From positions 744,001 to 808,000 of the forward strand of contig JADKAA010000024.1 of NCBI GenBank assembly GCA_016715465.1: a stretch of DNA of 64,000 nucleotides, in the 5' to 3' direction. Of this stretch, positions 20,001 to 29,694 are shown in pieces. Made by a program: the position numbers and the translations under genes. A model generated the notes under the pieces. It made no database searches, was not told the origin of the DNA, and saw nothing but the letters and a program-made list of their open reading frames with translations. Source of the DNA: Saprospiraceae bacterium (GTDB taxonomy: Bacteria > Bacteroidota > Bacteroidia > Chitinophagales > Saprospiraceae). Position 1 is the first letter of the stretch. Each line of letters starts with the position of its first letter.

Positions 20001-23000
20001 GGTGTGGCTTGGACTCATACCGCCATTGGTACTCATGTCGCCAAAATTATACAGGAAGCTGAGTATGCCCGGTCCGCCGGTATAGGTAAAACCAATGGAA
20101 TCGCCCACACATGCCGGATTAGGGTTGACCACATAACTTGCGGTTACCGGCCCCAGCACCGTTACGTTAATCATTTTTTGCACCATACAGCCATTGGCAT
20201 TGGACACAGTAAGGGTGACTGTATAGGTGCCGGGTAATGCATAGGTATGGAGTGGCATGAAGCCGGGCATGGTTGTTGTAAAAGTACTTGCATCTCCAAA
20301 ATTCCACATCCACTGGTTGATGGCATTCCCCGGCAAAAATGAAGAGAAATCCGTAAATTTTACCTCTCTGCAGTTTGAAGTGATCGCAAAGTCAAAATCT
20401 ACTGCCAGGGGCACAGAAACGGAAGTACAGATGACCAGCTGACACGCCCCATTACCAGCAACGTTGGGTACGCTGTAGGTAAGGCACACCTGGTAATTTC
20501 CGGCGGTGCCGTATTGGTAAACAGGGGTGTAAGGTCCGGGATTTAACACCATACCCGATGGATCTCCAAAACTCCAGGAAAGCGGTGTGATGGTTGCCCC
20601 GGTATTGGTATATGAAAAGTTGAGCTGATTACAAAGGGGTACATTGGGTGTCCAGTTGAGCGTCAAAGTGTGGGCAGCAGGTGCACATCCGCCTCCTGGC
20701 CCCGCAGGACAAGTGGAGTGGACAACGGTGAGTGCATTGCTTAAGTTCATGCAACCCGTGGTATTATCTGTCACTTTAACCTGGTAGGTAAAGATGCCTA
20801 CTGTGCTTGCCATGTTGGCGGTATGGACAAAGGTGGCCATGGTGGCACCAAAGACAGGTGACCCGTTGCAGTACCATTGGTACATATAATTGGGGTTAGA
20901 CAATGCGGTAAGGGTAACCGATGTTCCATTGGTGGGCAGGCAAATAATGAGGCTATTACCCGAGGAAATACTTGCTGTGGGTCCTGGCAGGGCATTGAGG
21001 TTATAACTGTCAGTCGATTGACAGCCGTTGTTGTCGGTAGTGGTCACTACATATAAGCCGGCGTTGTAAGCATAGATGGGTGTGCCTGTACCTGAGGGTG
21101 ACCACATGGCCGAGGCATAGGGTCCGGGACCCGCACTTAGCATCACGCTGTCTCCCGGACAAAGCATACCGATTTGGCTTATGTTAGCCGGAACCGGTGC
21201 GTTCAACACAGGGTTCCCCATGTACACCAGACTGTCGTTGCACAGTTTTACGGTACACTTCAATAATACAGGCCCAGGGGTATTGTTCCATTGCACATTA
21301 ATGGTAGCGGAGCCTTGCCCGGAAACGATGCTGCCGCTCGACGCTGGCATCAGTGACCACGTATAGGTAGCACTGGGATCCTGCACCGGAGCCAGGGTAT
21401 AAGATTGCTGGGTATTGATGCAATAGCTGGCAGGCAATAAAGACAATGGGCCGCTCAGCGTCTTGACAGTTAAAGGACAATTGATGTAAGTGGACATACA
21501 ATATGGACTGCTCAGCTCGGTTTGTTTGACAGAAATTTGATAGGGCCCTGTATTGTTCCACGCTACCGATATGGGATTTCCGGTGTAGGAAGAAGGTGAT
21601 CCTCCTGTCACGATCCAGTCAAACTGTACTGCATTGTTGGAAGATTGAGCAGTATAAAAATAGGTGTCTCCCGGGCAAATTAATTTTTCCCCAGTGATAC
21701 TATCCGGGGGTGGTATGCTTTTAACCAGGATGGTGAAACAGGTGGTGTCGTTGCAAAAGGCGGTAGGATCGTTGGGGTAAACGCATATTTTATAGGTATT
21801 GACCGTCGTAAATGTAGGGGTTATAAATTGATTGCTGATCATGGGAAAACCCGGGTGTGCAGGACTGATGGTCCAGGTATAACCCAATGGCGGTGCAGGC
21901 ATATCGGTTGAAAAAAAGGCAGGGGTGTTGACACAAACACTGGATGGGGTAGGGAGGAGCGCGTACTTGGGTCTGATGGTTACATTTTTATCAGCAACTC
22001 CTTTACAATCTTCTTCATTGTGGCCAGGCAGTCCCTGCAGGAAAGGATTCCAGTAGTCAACATGAATGGATCCTCCGGGACCGTTGCCCCACATGATCAG
22101 CACTTCATGGGTACTGTCGCCTGAAACGATCATGCCTCCGGTGACGGTCCAATCGTAGATTGTCCCATTCCATTTCGGAAGCGTATATTTTTCTTTGCTG
22201 CCGGCACAAACCGTCATGTCACCTGTAATTTGCGAAACCGATGAAATGATGGGGACCAGCACGGTGACCGGTTTTTCACACCATATGGCCGGCGCACAAT
22301 TGCTTAGGTCAAGGGTCACATGACCAAACGGACCCGAAGGCCATACCACACAAATGGTATCCGTTCCCTGACCGGTGATGATGTTGATGATGTTGCCATT
22401 AGCATCGGTAACGGACCAGGTATAATTGCAATTGGTTGCGTCGGTCCAATACTTCGAAGTGTCACCTTCACAAAGCGTAGAAATCCAATAAATGTTTGGA
22501 CCGGGAAGTTCATCCACGGTAATCACCATTTGTGCTGTGTCTGTGCAACAGCAAAGCGGATTGCCCATCGGGTCGTAATTGTCTGAAGTCGCATATAAGG
22601 TTACGGTGTACATGCCCGGACCATTATAGGTATGGGTAGGATGGGTGGCGGTACTGTTGTTACCGTCTCCAAAATCCCAGTAATAGGATGTGGCACCGGT
22701 GCTGGTATTGGTAAATGAAATGGGACTGTTGTCGCAAACACAATTCATTGCAGTGGTAAACGAAGCAATCGGTGCGGGTAAAACTTCTATACAATACATG
22801 GCAGTGGTGGTTGTGACACCATTGTTCATGGTAAGGTTGAGGGTGGTAGGCCCAGGGTTGCTCCAGGTTACGGATACCTGGTATTGGGTATTGGACCCAC
22901 TAATTGTCCCCCCGGGACCCGGAGTCCACAGGTAAGTATTGGCGGGTACATTGTCTACAAAATAAGTGACGGGGGTGTCTTCGCAAACATAATATATCGG

Positions 23001-23396
23001 TTTGTTGGAGTTTCCTGCGCCGCCTGCAGGTCCAGTACCACTTGGACTGCCCGTGCCGAGGTCAACCAGGGTACAGTTGGGTTTGGGACATTTGATGGTA
23101 ATAAAGATGGTAGCAAACTGCTGAAGGCCAATTACCCGGTAACGCAAGATGTATTCGCCACAATCGCAATCTGATGCTGAAGTATTATAACTCAACATGC
23201 CTTGGGGTGAAAGGGTAAAACAAGGGCTTTGTTCGAGCAGCATCACCGGGCCATGAAAAATGTCGTTGGCGGTGATGTCGAAACTCATGGCTTCTCCTTT
23301 ATTGAAGCACAGGGTATCGTTGACGAGTTCCTGAGACATTAACGATGACATTGCAAAAAGTAGATACGCGGTAAAAAAAGTCAAATATTTTTTCAT
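17004..23396 (-). CDS. Giant PKD-repeat surface protein with T9SS type A sorting domain
   Basis: 2130 residues, with a signal peptide (MKKYLTFFTAYLLFAMSSLMS). About five PKD cores are seen (YYWDFGDGNN, LSWSFGDPSG, WMWNFGDAS, FLYNFGDMS, IIWDFFHNN) between Ig-like modules. Module order, and segments such as the GCYETCNPDTLCGPP region, match the 4687-10881 protein (GCFERCAPDTLCFP), so the two are paralogues. From ~1450 to 1930 a Cys-rich cassette starting with CCYxL and ending in CC...PxC occurs twice. The tail (LRMYPNPAKAELHL ... VLRKFVVAE) is a T9SS type A domain, unlike the type B domain of the paralogue. Probably an adhesin or matrix component; no enzyme motif. Confidence 0.85.
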   Translation of the reverse strand: MKKYLTFFTAYLLFAMSSLMSQELVNDTLCFNKGEAMSFDITANDIFHGPVMLLEQSPCFTLSPQGMLSYNTSASDCDCGEYILRYRVIGLQQFATIFITIKCPKPNCTLVDLGTGSPSGTGPAGGAGNSNKPIYYVCEDTPVTYFVDNVPANTYLWTPGPGGTISGSNTQYQVSVTWSNPGPTTLNLTMNNGVTTTTAMYCIEVLPAPIASFTTAMNCVCDNSPISFTNTSTGATSYYWDFGDGNNSTATHPTHTYNGPGMYTVTLYATSDNYDPMGNPLCCCTDTAQMVITVDELPGPNIYWISTLCEGDTSKYWTDATNCNYTWSVTDANGNIINIITGQGTDTICVVWPSGPFGHVTLDLSNCAPAIWCEKPVTVLVPIISSVSQITGDMTVCAGSKEKYTLPKWNGTIYDWTVTGGMIVSGDSTHEVLIMWGNGPGGSIHVDYWNPFLQGLPGHNEEDCKGVADKNVTIRPKYALLPTPSSVCVNTPAFFSTDMPAPPLGYTWTISPAHPGFPMISNQFITPTFTTVNTYKICVYPNDPTAFCNDTTCFTILVKSIPPPDSITGEKLICPGDTYFYTAQSSNNAVQFDWIVTGGSPSSYTGNPISVAWNNTGPYQISVKQTELSSPYCMSTYINCPLTVKTLSGPLSLLPASYCINTQQSYTLAPVQDPSATYTWSLMPASSGSIVSGQGSATINVQWNNTPGPVLLKCTVKLCNDSLVYMGNPVLNAPVPANISQIGMLCPGDSVMLSAGPGPYASAMWSPSGTGTPIYAYNAGLYVVTTTDNNGCQSTDSYNLNALPGPTASISSGNSLIICLPTNGTSVTLTALSNPNYMYQWYCNGSPVFGATMATFVHTANMASTVGIFTYQVKVTDNTTGCMNLSNALTVVHSTCPAGPGGGCAPAAHTLTLNWTPNVPLCNQLNFSYTNTGATITPLSWSFGDPSGMVLNPGPYTPVYQYGTAGNYQVCLTYSVPNVAGNGACQLVICTSVSVPLAVDFDFAITSNCREVKFTDFSSFLPGNAINQWMWNFGDASTFTTTMPGFMPLHTYALPGTYTVTLTVSNANGCMVQKMINVTVLGPVTASYVVNPNPACVGDSIGFTYTGGPGILSFLYNFGDMSTNGGMSPSHTYLMGGTYNTSLITTDIYNCKDTANVAVLVYPEFMPDTIAWTPSLKVCAGDTIILTAPPASSYLWNTGATTQNINVTASGTYGVTVTDANGCTAVPDSVEATICPLPPALISGPNVICDTGCITISASLGYNYMYQWFDENGDSILLANGPTLQVCTNVFHDSVYVKITDANGCMGISNWWVIDTAASPSVVINVISGNQCEGSPTLLNAVATPPANIGFVWSTGSTGASIIAIQAGTYTVYATDTLTGCKDQASIVINPLPDFCELPTGCYETCNPDTLCGPPAMMSYQWNFNGNPIPGETMQCLEVNMSGSYSLTATNTFGCTSTSDTLILQMVFCCDSTDTEIVAVPSDPTLEDCCYRISYENTQDSLIFLTVQTSGGNIHLSTGSLSTQLSVVGNTASSIVLAAAVAGDPLPTGTMTNFMELCAYEVEEDPMVIYFNWEGPDDAVLCGDSIIIECPVDDCVYIDHDSIYCDPLTGNYVYNVTICNSPYNTFNIEYIDLVELSPAGVGFVPGFLDISANPLAPGACGTYTFGVTGTNLQNQSLCYSITVHDDNPVENPNAVCCSIDTAHCIFIPGCGPCDSVYVHEIIISEEDSCCYTLVVNNYHADSLYVGFQICALDTSVIFSLNNSPGSGWTTEGLFEDNFSIISNTGPLPLDTITLPEFCISASAFPFNDIEIKWLIGNGGNLTPLCRDTITVLCTNECGYFDELYIDCDENGNYILSVMFFNTGPDTIFSASLNLIDPALIAYNTLFTFTGGVAPGSSYGPLTFTIGSPAQAGDTLCIVTTLHNEEGNITTACCQFKTIAILPDCATQNEDCKCDEKFEYEANLGISCVINGFSVTMTPLGQLTDCDMIIWDFFHNNTSMVSYGNAPITHTFPHKGEFDICITIIRTTPDGKQCKVKLIKDIRIRGTALLRMYPNPAKAELHLVMDQEDGQSVYHEISVYSFSGLLLKKEAMYTSSEGDISLSLNGLIPGLYTVKIQNDELVVLRKFVVAE

Positions 23397-23437
23397 CTAT
23401 GATGGTTTGTCAGATTAGCGAATGGAATCTGTTATTT

Positions 23438-24703
23438 TTAAAATGAGATGTTGGCAAATGGATTTGTATTGGTATTGAGATTGGCAGCCGTCAATACCGT
23501 AGCCAACTTATTAGAGGCCAAAACATTAAATGGAGTCACAATGTTTCCAGAGGCCGTATTTCGTATAACCAACCAGTCGGCACCAGAAATCTCAAAGCCG
23601 TTGTTGTTGTCTGTACTGTTGTTGCCATCGAGTTTGCCGCCATTGTATGAAGAATAAAATCCATGGCCGGTATTGCTATCTGCTGTATTATTTACAAGCG
23701 TTACATCCTGTCCGGCTTCAAAACCATGTAGTGTGTTGAGTTTTGAAAGATTATCTTGACCAAAACTTGCATTACCAAGATAGAACCCTGAAACTCCATT
23801 GTCAGTAGAAACGCATGAATTAATTTTATTGTGGTTGCCGGCTCTGATGCCGTGGTTTATATTTTGGTAGCTGCTTACATTTTTAATGATGCATTCTGAA
23901 AGTGTAATGGTGCCGTAGTTTCCATTGCTGTTTGTCAAACAATCATAAACAAGGCAATGGTTACTGCATTCGACTCCAGTATCTGTATTTGATGTGGCGA
24001 TACATTGTGTAATGGAGCTATTGTTTCCCAAATCAAATCCATCGAGGCTGTTTCCGACAGATAAACATTGATTTACCAGGCAATTTTGTCCACATAAAAG
24101 GCCGTCACCTCCATTGTTTTTAAGTATTAAATTAAAAGCCTGAAAGCCATTAATTAGTTCGCCAGATATACCGTCTTCACCCCAGTTGCCTATAAATCCA
24201 TTGTACACGGTAATATTGGAAACAGATGTATTGACTAAAATCCCTGATGAGAAGTTTCCGGCCTGACCTGAAAGGGAATAGTGATTGAGATCTAAGCCAA
24301 CATTTCCTGTAGTAATGGTGATACCGGAGAGCCCGGTAAGGTTTTTTGTAAGTATATAGGAGCCTGCCTGGGTTATGGTATAAGGCAAAACATCGATGGG
24401 GATTTTATATAGGTTGCCAGAGCCGGGTGTTCCGGATACCAAACCTTCCCATTGGGGAAGGGCCGGTGTTCCGGCATTGTAATAGTAGCCGGGTACATTA
24501 TTGGTTTGATAGACCAGAAGTCCTGTCGCAGGATTTATAATATTGTCCCTGTTGGTCTTGGGCATTCTTGGGGGAATTATGCCCTTTGTGTCTGAATTAA
24601 GGTGAAGGATACTTGAACTATCCGGACTCATGGTATTGATACCAATCTGAGCAATCAAACCGAAAGAGATAACCATGAATATGGTTAATAGAATGTTTTT
24701 CAT
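23438..24703 (-). CDS. Secreted right-handed parallel beta-helix protein
   Basis: 421 residues, with a signal peptide (MKNILLTIFMVISFGLIA). The segment after it (IGINTMSPDSSSILHLNSD, then PRMPKTNRDNI) is the stalk found at the start of many Bacteroidota surface proteins related to tail-fibre folds. From ~130 to 400 the sequence is repetitive with ~22-residue coils rich in N, G and S (GVSGFYLGN, NDGLLCGQN-type turns), the signature of a parallel beta-helix. No catalytic residues of pectate lyases are obvious and no T9SS sorting domain is present. Role unknown; carbohydrate binding or adhesion is inference. It lies 41 bp downstream of the giant PKD gene start on the same strand, so it may lead that transcript. 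Confidence 0.75.
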   Translation of the reverse strand: MKNILLTIFMVISFGLIAQIGINTMSPDSSSILHLNSDTKGIIPPRMPKTNRDNIINPATGLLVYQTNNVPGYYYNAGTPALPQWEGLVSGTPGSGNLYKIPIDVLPYTITQAGSYILTKNLTGLSGITITTGNVGLDLNHYSLSGQAGNFSSGILVNTSVSNITVYNGFIGNWGEDGISGELINGFQAFNLILKNNGGDGLLCGQNCLVNQCLSVGNSLDGFDLGNNSSITQCIATSNTDTGVECSNHCLVYDCLTNSNGNYGTITLSECIIKNVSSYQNINHGIRAGNHNKINSCVSTDNGVSGFYLGNASFGQDNLSKLNTLHGFEAGQDVTLVNNTADSNTGHGFYSSYNGGKLDGNNSTDNNNGFEISGADWLVIRNTASGNIVTPFNVLASNKLATVLTAANLNTNTNPFANISF

Positions 24704-25079
24704 GTTGATAAATTAATAGAGTAAAAAAATTACTTATTTGGCATCAATAAGATTGACTACCTAAGACCTTTCTTCAGTGCTGATCTTTTACTCAATGGGA
24801 TTACCTGCCAATGCTATTTGGATTTTGGAATCGGGATAATATGATGTCACTCAGACCAAATGAAATAATACACCAGCCAATAAAGTGCAATTGTAAATAT
24901 ACTATAATAATATAACTAAATGCAAATATTCGGGGCATTATTTTGAAAATTAATTAAAAATCAAAACGTTTGATAAGTGATTTTCAAAATGGTAGGTAGA
25001 TATATCACATTAATTTATGCCATTTTAGGTAAAAATACTAAAAGTGGCGAATGCCTCCTGCCAGAAATATATTCTCTAC
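24704..25079. other. AT-rich intergenic region, no gene seen
   Basis: 376 bp between the start of the beta-helix gene and the stop of the DUF2911 gene. It must contain the promoter of the beta-helix gene. No convincing -33/-7 pair, hairpin or small ORF was found. Confidence 0.6.
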
Positions 25080-26219
25080 TTACAAAGCGAGCCCATTTTC
25101 AAGTTTAAGAATGGCGTCTTGGAGTATCTTCCGGTTTTCCTCATTGGGTGCCTGTTCAAGTGCCTTTCGGGCATGATCCAGGGCTTTTTCGATTTTTCCA
25201 AGTGCCGAAAATCCTCGCATCAGACCCACATGGGTAGGCCACTCGCCTTGGTGTTTGTCAAAATTTGTCTGAAATACCTTCATGGCCTCTTCATGTTTTT
25301 TTTCACCAAGCAATTGCCTGCCATAGCCGTGCAGTTCTCTTGCATTTGCCTTTGCCACGGCTGCATCCATAATGATTTTTGATTCTTCTGCCCTTCCCAA
25401 TTTAGCCAGGATCCCTGCTTTTATGGAACTGGCATTAAAGTGATCTATTCCCCCCAGGTTTGGATCTGTGGTTGATTGTATCCAAACAAGTGCCTGATCC
25501 AGGTTTACATTATTTCTCAGACACCAGGCAGCTCCAGCCTGAAGACTGGGGGGGTCAAAACCCATAGCTCCACTCAACTGACTTTGTATGGAATGCAGCG
25601 TTGTGTTTAGAAGGTTAACCTGCACAGTAAATGGTATGCGCCATTTTTCCCATTCCAGGGCTAACTCCAGGGTATGGTCATCGACTTCCAAAAATTTAAA
25701 TTCCAACCGATCCCTACTCTTTGCCAGGTCTTTTTGCTGTCGGGTACTTACCCTGAGTACATCCAGTTCGGCCTTGTAAAAATAACTGCCCCATTCGTCC
25801 ACATTTTTATTGAATATCAAAAGGCATGAGTCAGCCTCAAGGGCTATAAAAAAAGCATATTTACCGGCTTTGAGTATTTTACCCTGGATGGTGACATCTG
25901 TTGAAAAGGAAATCGTTGTACATTCGTTGGCCCCTGCCCTCCAGGGTGATGGTGTGTAAGAGCCAAAACCAAGGGGAGTGAAACCGTACCAGGCTACCTC
26001 TGTACCCCAGATTTTGCCTTCCCTTCCCCGTACTGCAGGAGCATTCCACCGAACTTCGATGTCAGTCACTCCAAGCCTCCGTCCGGCCATACATTTTTGG
26101 TTGACTCCCCCGTCGGGAAGCCTCAGCAATTGGGCTAAAGCGGTTTCCGGGATCAGCAGTAAACTCAGAAAGAGCACCGCAGAGCAAAAAAATCCTGTAT
26201 GTCTGATGTTCAATGGCAT
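25080..26219 (-). CDS. DUF2911 domain protein with C-terminal TPR repeats
   Basis: The Met at 26219 is chosen because it begins a proper signal peptide (MPLNIRHTGFFCSAVLFLSL ... ALAQ). The frame stays open to 26489, but that 90-residue extension looks non-coding. The mature protein has a DUF2911 domain (~35-210; DIEVRWNAPAVRGREGKIWG, KAGKYAFF and the WG motif) followed by helical TPR-like repeats (~225-379; AGILAKLGRAEESK, GFSALGKIEKALDHARKAL). The family is common and periplasmic or secreted in Bacteroidota; its biochemical role is unknown. Monocistronic by context. Confidence 0.8.
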   Translation of the reverse strand: MPLNIRHTGFFCSAVLFLSLLLIPETALAQLLRLPDGGVNQKCMAGRRLGVTDIEVRWNAPAVRGREGKIWGTEVAWYGFTPLGFGSYTPSPWRAGANECTTISFSTDVTIQGKILKAGKYAFFIALEADSCLLIFNKNVDEWGSYFYKAELDVLRVSTRQQKDLAKSRDRLEFKFLEVDDHTLELALEWEKWRIPFTVQVNLLNTTLHSIQSQLSGAMGFDPPSLQAGAAWCLRNNVNLDQALVWIQSTTDPNLGGIDHFNASSIKAGILAKLGRAEESKIIMDAAVAKANARELHGYGRQLLGEKKHEEAMKVFQTNFDKHQGEWPTHVGLMRGFSALGKIEKALDHARKALEQAPNEENRKILQDAILKLENGLAL

Positions 26220-26504
26220 GGCTGGGTTTGACTGTTTTAAAGTAAACGATGACCAGGCTACATTTGCAGATGATCCTTTCAAGAAAAAAGGAGAATTGGT
26301 GTTGAAAAATAATTGGCCGGTTATCGTGGATTGTACGGATGGCCCTATATGCCTTAAAGATGGAAACACCGAATGAAGATGTGAACCATAATTTATTATC
26401 GGTGTTTGAGATGGGATAAAAGCAATTGGATGATCTGTGCATTCCTGCAAACGGACTGTGAAAATATGCAGTGTAAAGTTTAAATTCACCCCTCAATATC
26501 TGTC

Positions 26505-27503
26505 ATGTATATCAAAAGAAATTACGGTTTTTGGATGACCTTCAACTGGTCAAAACAGCCTTTTTTGTGCGGTCTGGTTTACAGCGCCCTGGTAACGATG
26601 CTCTACCTGTATGTGGATAAAACCTTTGGTGTGGAATTGGTTCTTTCCTGGCAGCCTTTGGGTGTGTTTGGTATTGCCGTAGCCTTTTACCTCGGTTTTA
26701 AAAACAACAGCAGTTATGACCGAACGTGGGAGGCACGAAAAATATGGGGTGCCATCACCAACAACAGCCGGTCATTTGCTGCGCAATTGATGGCATATAT
26801 GCAGGGGGCTCAGAAAGAAATATATGTCCGTGAAGTTTTATACCGCCACATTGCCTGGCTTACCGCCCTAAGGTATCAATTGAGACTTGCCAAAGAGTGG
26901 GAACATACTGAAGACAGGGTCAAGGGTCTCTATAATCCCACCATTTGCGTAGCTTATTTCACCCAACTCGATAAGGAAATGATAAACTTTATATCAGAAG
27001 AAGAATTCCAACACTACAAATCGAAAAGCAACATGGCTACTCAAATTCTGGCCAGGCAGTCTGCAAGGCTTCAGGAGCTTAGAGATGCGGGCTATTTTGA
27101 AGATTTCAGACACATGGAATTGCAAAAGATGATCCATGGCTTTTATGAAAATCAGGGACAGTCTGAAAGAATCAAATCCTTTCCATTTCCCAGGCAGTAT
27201 GCATCGGTGGCCTTGTGGGTGACCACCATTTTCTGTGTCCTTTTGCCATTTGGTATGTTGGAAGTCATTGCCGGAAAACCCTGGTTTAACATGTTGATTT
27301 CTATTCCCGTCACAGCGATGATTATCTGGATTTTCTTTTTGATGGAAAAAATTGGTGACTATTCAGAGAACCCGTTTGAAGGTACTTATAACGATGTGCC
27401 CATTACTTCCATCGCACGCAACATCGAAATTGATATCCGAGAAATGATCAATGACCGCGAGGTGCCAAAGCCGATAGAACCCATCAATGGTTTTTTGATG
27501 TAA
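26505..27503 (+). CDS. Bestrophin-like anion channel family protein
   Basis: 332 residues. Bestrophin/UPF0187 features are WSKQPFLCGLVYSALVTMLY as the first membrane segment, AVAFYLGFKNNSSYDRTWEARK with the conserved NxSYDRxWEAR motif (~60-80), and two more hydrophobic segments near 230-285. The motif NPFEGTYNDVPITS near the end is typical of the family. Bacterial homologues form pentameric anion or cation channels in the inner membrane. Function here is by family only. It lies in the same direction as acs, 121 bp upstream, but is probably a separate unit. Confidence 0.88.
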   Translation: MYIKRNYGFWMTFNWSKQPFLCGLVYSALVTMLYLYVDKTFGVELVLSWQPLGVFGIAVAFYLGFKNNSSYDRTWEARKIWGAITNNSRSFAAQLMAYMQGAQKEIYVREVLYRHIAWLTALRYQLRLAKEWEHTEDRVKGLYNPTICVAYFTQLDKEMINFISEEEFQHYKSKSNMATQILARQSARLQELRDAGYFEDFRHMELQKMIHGFYENQGQSERIKSFPFPRQYASVALWVTTIFCVLLPFGMLEVIAGKPWFNMLISIPVTAMIIWIFFLMEKIGDYSENPFEGTYNDVPITSIARNIEIDIREMINDREVPKPIEPINGFLM

Positions 27504-27624
27504 GTGTTTGGTGTTTAAAATATTTTGCTCACTGCCGGAGTAAATTAATATTTGGATATTATCTTTAGCCACTTTAATGCTAAATTGAATAACGATTGGC
27601 TGGTGACCACAAAACCAATACAAG

Positions 27625-29526
27625 ATGACATTGCAAATAAAAACCCTGGAGGAATATCATAATGCCTATCGGCGAAGCATTGAATCGCCGGAAGCTTTCT
27701 GGGCAGAACAGGCGTCCACATTTTACTGGCGTCAGCCCTGGCATACGGTACTTAAAAATGATTTTATTACACCTGACATCCAATGGTTTATGGGCGGAAA
27801 GCTCAACATTACTGAAAACTGCCTCGATCGGCATATTGCCGAAAGAGGGGACCAGACCGCCATCCTTTGGGAGGCCAATGACCCGGGCAGCCCTTCTGTC
27901 ACATACACGTACAGACAATTATTGGCTGCCGTAAATCAATGCGCCAATGCATTAAAAGAAAGGGGGATTGGAAAAGGAGACCGGGTTTGTTTTTATATGC
28001 CCATGGTACCTGAAGTGGCCATTGCTATGCTGGCATGTGCAAGAATTGGCGCCATTCACTCCGTAGTTTTTGCCGGCTTTTCAGCCAATGCGCTGGCAGA
28101 ACTCATCAAAGACTCAGCTTGTCGTATGGTCATCTGCTCGGATTTTAATGCACGGGGATCTAAAAACACTCCGGTCAAATCGGTGGTCGATGAAGCCATC
28201 TCGCTCGGCTGCGATTCTGTTGAATCGGTCCTGGTTTTAAAAACGGGTGAAGAAAAAGTGGCTTTCAATCCGGCTTTAGATATTTGGTGGCACGATGCAG
28301 TAGCGCATCAACCGGACACCTGCACTGCTGAAATTATGGATGCCGAGGACATGCTCTTTATTTTATATACTTCAGGTTCTACCGGAAAGCCCAAAGGGGT
28401 GGTGCATACCTGTGGTGGATATATGGTTTACACCTGTTTCTCATTCCGCAATGTTTTTCAGTATCGCGATGGCGACGTTTTTTGGTGCACGGCAGATGTA
28501 GGTTGGATAACCGGTCACTCTTATTCTTTATATGGACCTTTGTTGTCCGGCGCAATTACACTTTTTTTTGAAGGTACACCCACCTTTCCTGACTCAGGCC
28601 GTTTTTGGCAGGTAATTGAAAAACATAAGGTTACCCAGTTTTATACAGCCCCAACGGCCATTCGCGCTTTGATGGCGTCCGGACATGATGAACCCGACAA
28701 ATATGATTTATCATCCCTTAAAGTCATTGGTTCCGTAGGGGAGCCCATCAATGAGGAAGCGTGGCACTGGTATGAAAACAAGGTAGGACGGGGCAAGGCA
28801 CCCATCGTAGATACATGGTGGCAGACAGAAACCGGAGGCATATTGATCACACCCTTGCCCCACATTACCGATACCAAGCCTTGTTTTGCCTCATATCCAC
28901 TGCCGGGGGTACAGCCTTGTCTGGTTGACCCTGCCGGAAATGAGATCCACGAAAACGGCATTGAAGGTTTGTTGTGTCTAAAATTTCCCTGGCCATCCAT
29001 ATTAAGAACAACCTATGGAGACCATGAACGATGTCGGTTAAATTATTTCGCGGCCTTTGAAGGCAAATATTTCACGGGTGATGGTTGTCGCCGTGACGAA
29101 GACGGCCGATATCGCATCATTGGCAGGGTGGACGACGTCATCAATGTTTCCGGCCACCGCATCGGCACGGCAGAGGTCGAAAATGCCATCAACCAGCATT
29201 CGGTGGTGGTCGAGTCGGCAGTGGTAGGTTATCCCCACGACATTAAAGGGCAGGGCATCTACGCCTATGTCATCACCCAGCATCCGGTCACCGATGAAGA
29301 ACATTTCCGAAATGAAGTGTTGATGGTGGTTACCAAGGAGATCGGTGCCATCGCCAAACCCGACAAGATCCAAATCGTAAGCGGACTACCAAAGACCAGG
29401 TCTGGTAAGATCATGCGCCGAATCCTCAGAAAGATAGCCTGTGGGGAGTCCGATGGTTTGGGAGATATTTCCACCCTACTCAACCCGGAAATTGTCGATG
29501 AATTAAAGTCGGGTGTTTTGGTTTAA
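27625..29526 (+). CDS. acs: Acetyl-CoA synthetase (acetate--CoA ligase)
   Basis: 633 residues, near the usual ~640. The AMP-binding P-loop YTSGSTGKPKGVVH starts at ~248. The motifs ADVGWITGHSYSLYGPL and DTWWQTETGGI follow, and the C-terminal SGLPKTRSGKIMRR carries the catalytic Lys595, the site acetylated in other Acs enzymes. It converts acetate, ATP and CoA to acetyl-CoA, AMP and PPi in the cytoplasm. The N-terminus FWAEQASTFYWRQPW is typical. A terminator follows. Confidence 0.96.
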   Translation: MTLQIKTLEEYHNAYRRSIESPEAFWAEQASTFYWRQPWHTVLKNDFITPDIQWFMGGKLNITENCLDRHIAERGDQTAILWEANDPGSPSVTYTYRQLLAAVNQCANALKERGIGKGDRVCFYMPMVPEVAIAMLACARIGAIHSVVFAGFSANALAELIKDSACRMVICSDFNARGSKNTPVKSVVDEAISLGCDSVESVLVLKTGEEKVAFNPALDIWWHDAVAHQPDTCTAEIMDAEDMLFILYTSGSTGKPKGVVHTCGGYMVYTCFSFRNVFQYRDGDVFWCTADVGWITGHSYSLYGPLLSGAITLFFEGTPTFPDSGRFWQVIEKHKVTQFYTAPTAIRALMASGHDEPDKYDLSSLKVIGSVGEPINEEAWHWYENKVGRGKAPIVDTWWQTETGGILITPLPHITDTKPCFASYPLPGVQPCLVDPAGNEIHENGIEGLLCLKFPWPSILRTTYGDHERCRLNYFAAFEGKYFTGDGCRRDEDGRYRIIGRVDDVINVSGHRIGTAEVENAINQHSVVVESAVVGYPHDIKGQGIYAYVITQHPVTDEEHFRNEVLMVVTKEIGAIAKPDKIQIVSGLPKTRSGKIMRRILRKIACGESDGLGDISTLLNPEIVDELKSGVLV

Positions 29527-29587
29527 CATATATAAATTTTTGAGTACCCGGCGGGAAGAGGGCAACTTGCCTGCAATTGCTCAAATA

Positions 29588-29625
29588 AAAAAATGGCGCT
29601 CTTTTACTTTGGAGCGGCATTTTTT
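29588..29625. terminator. Terminator after acs, shared with convergent gene
   Basis: A 14-bp stem (29588-29601 with 29612-29625) has one mismatch, the sequence AAAAAATGGCGCTC on the left arm, and a T-rich right side. It lies between convergent genes. Confidence 0.8.
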
Positions 29626-29694
29626 ATTTTGCTCTATCCTTATAAATAATTTACAACGTAACTTAAAACTAATCTTTTGGAGCATTCGCCCAGC

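Noticed and set aside
26220..26489. Long N-terminal extension of the DUF2911 protein
   Set aside because: The extension has no conserved features and would bury the signal peptide that starts at the Met encoded at 26219.
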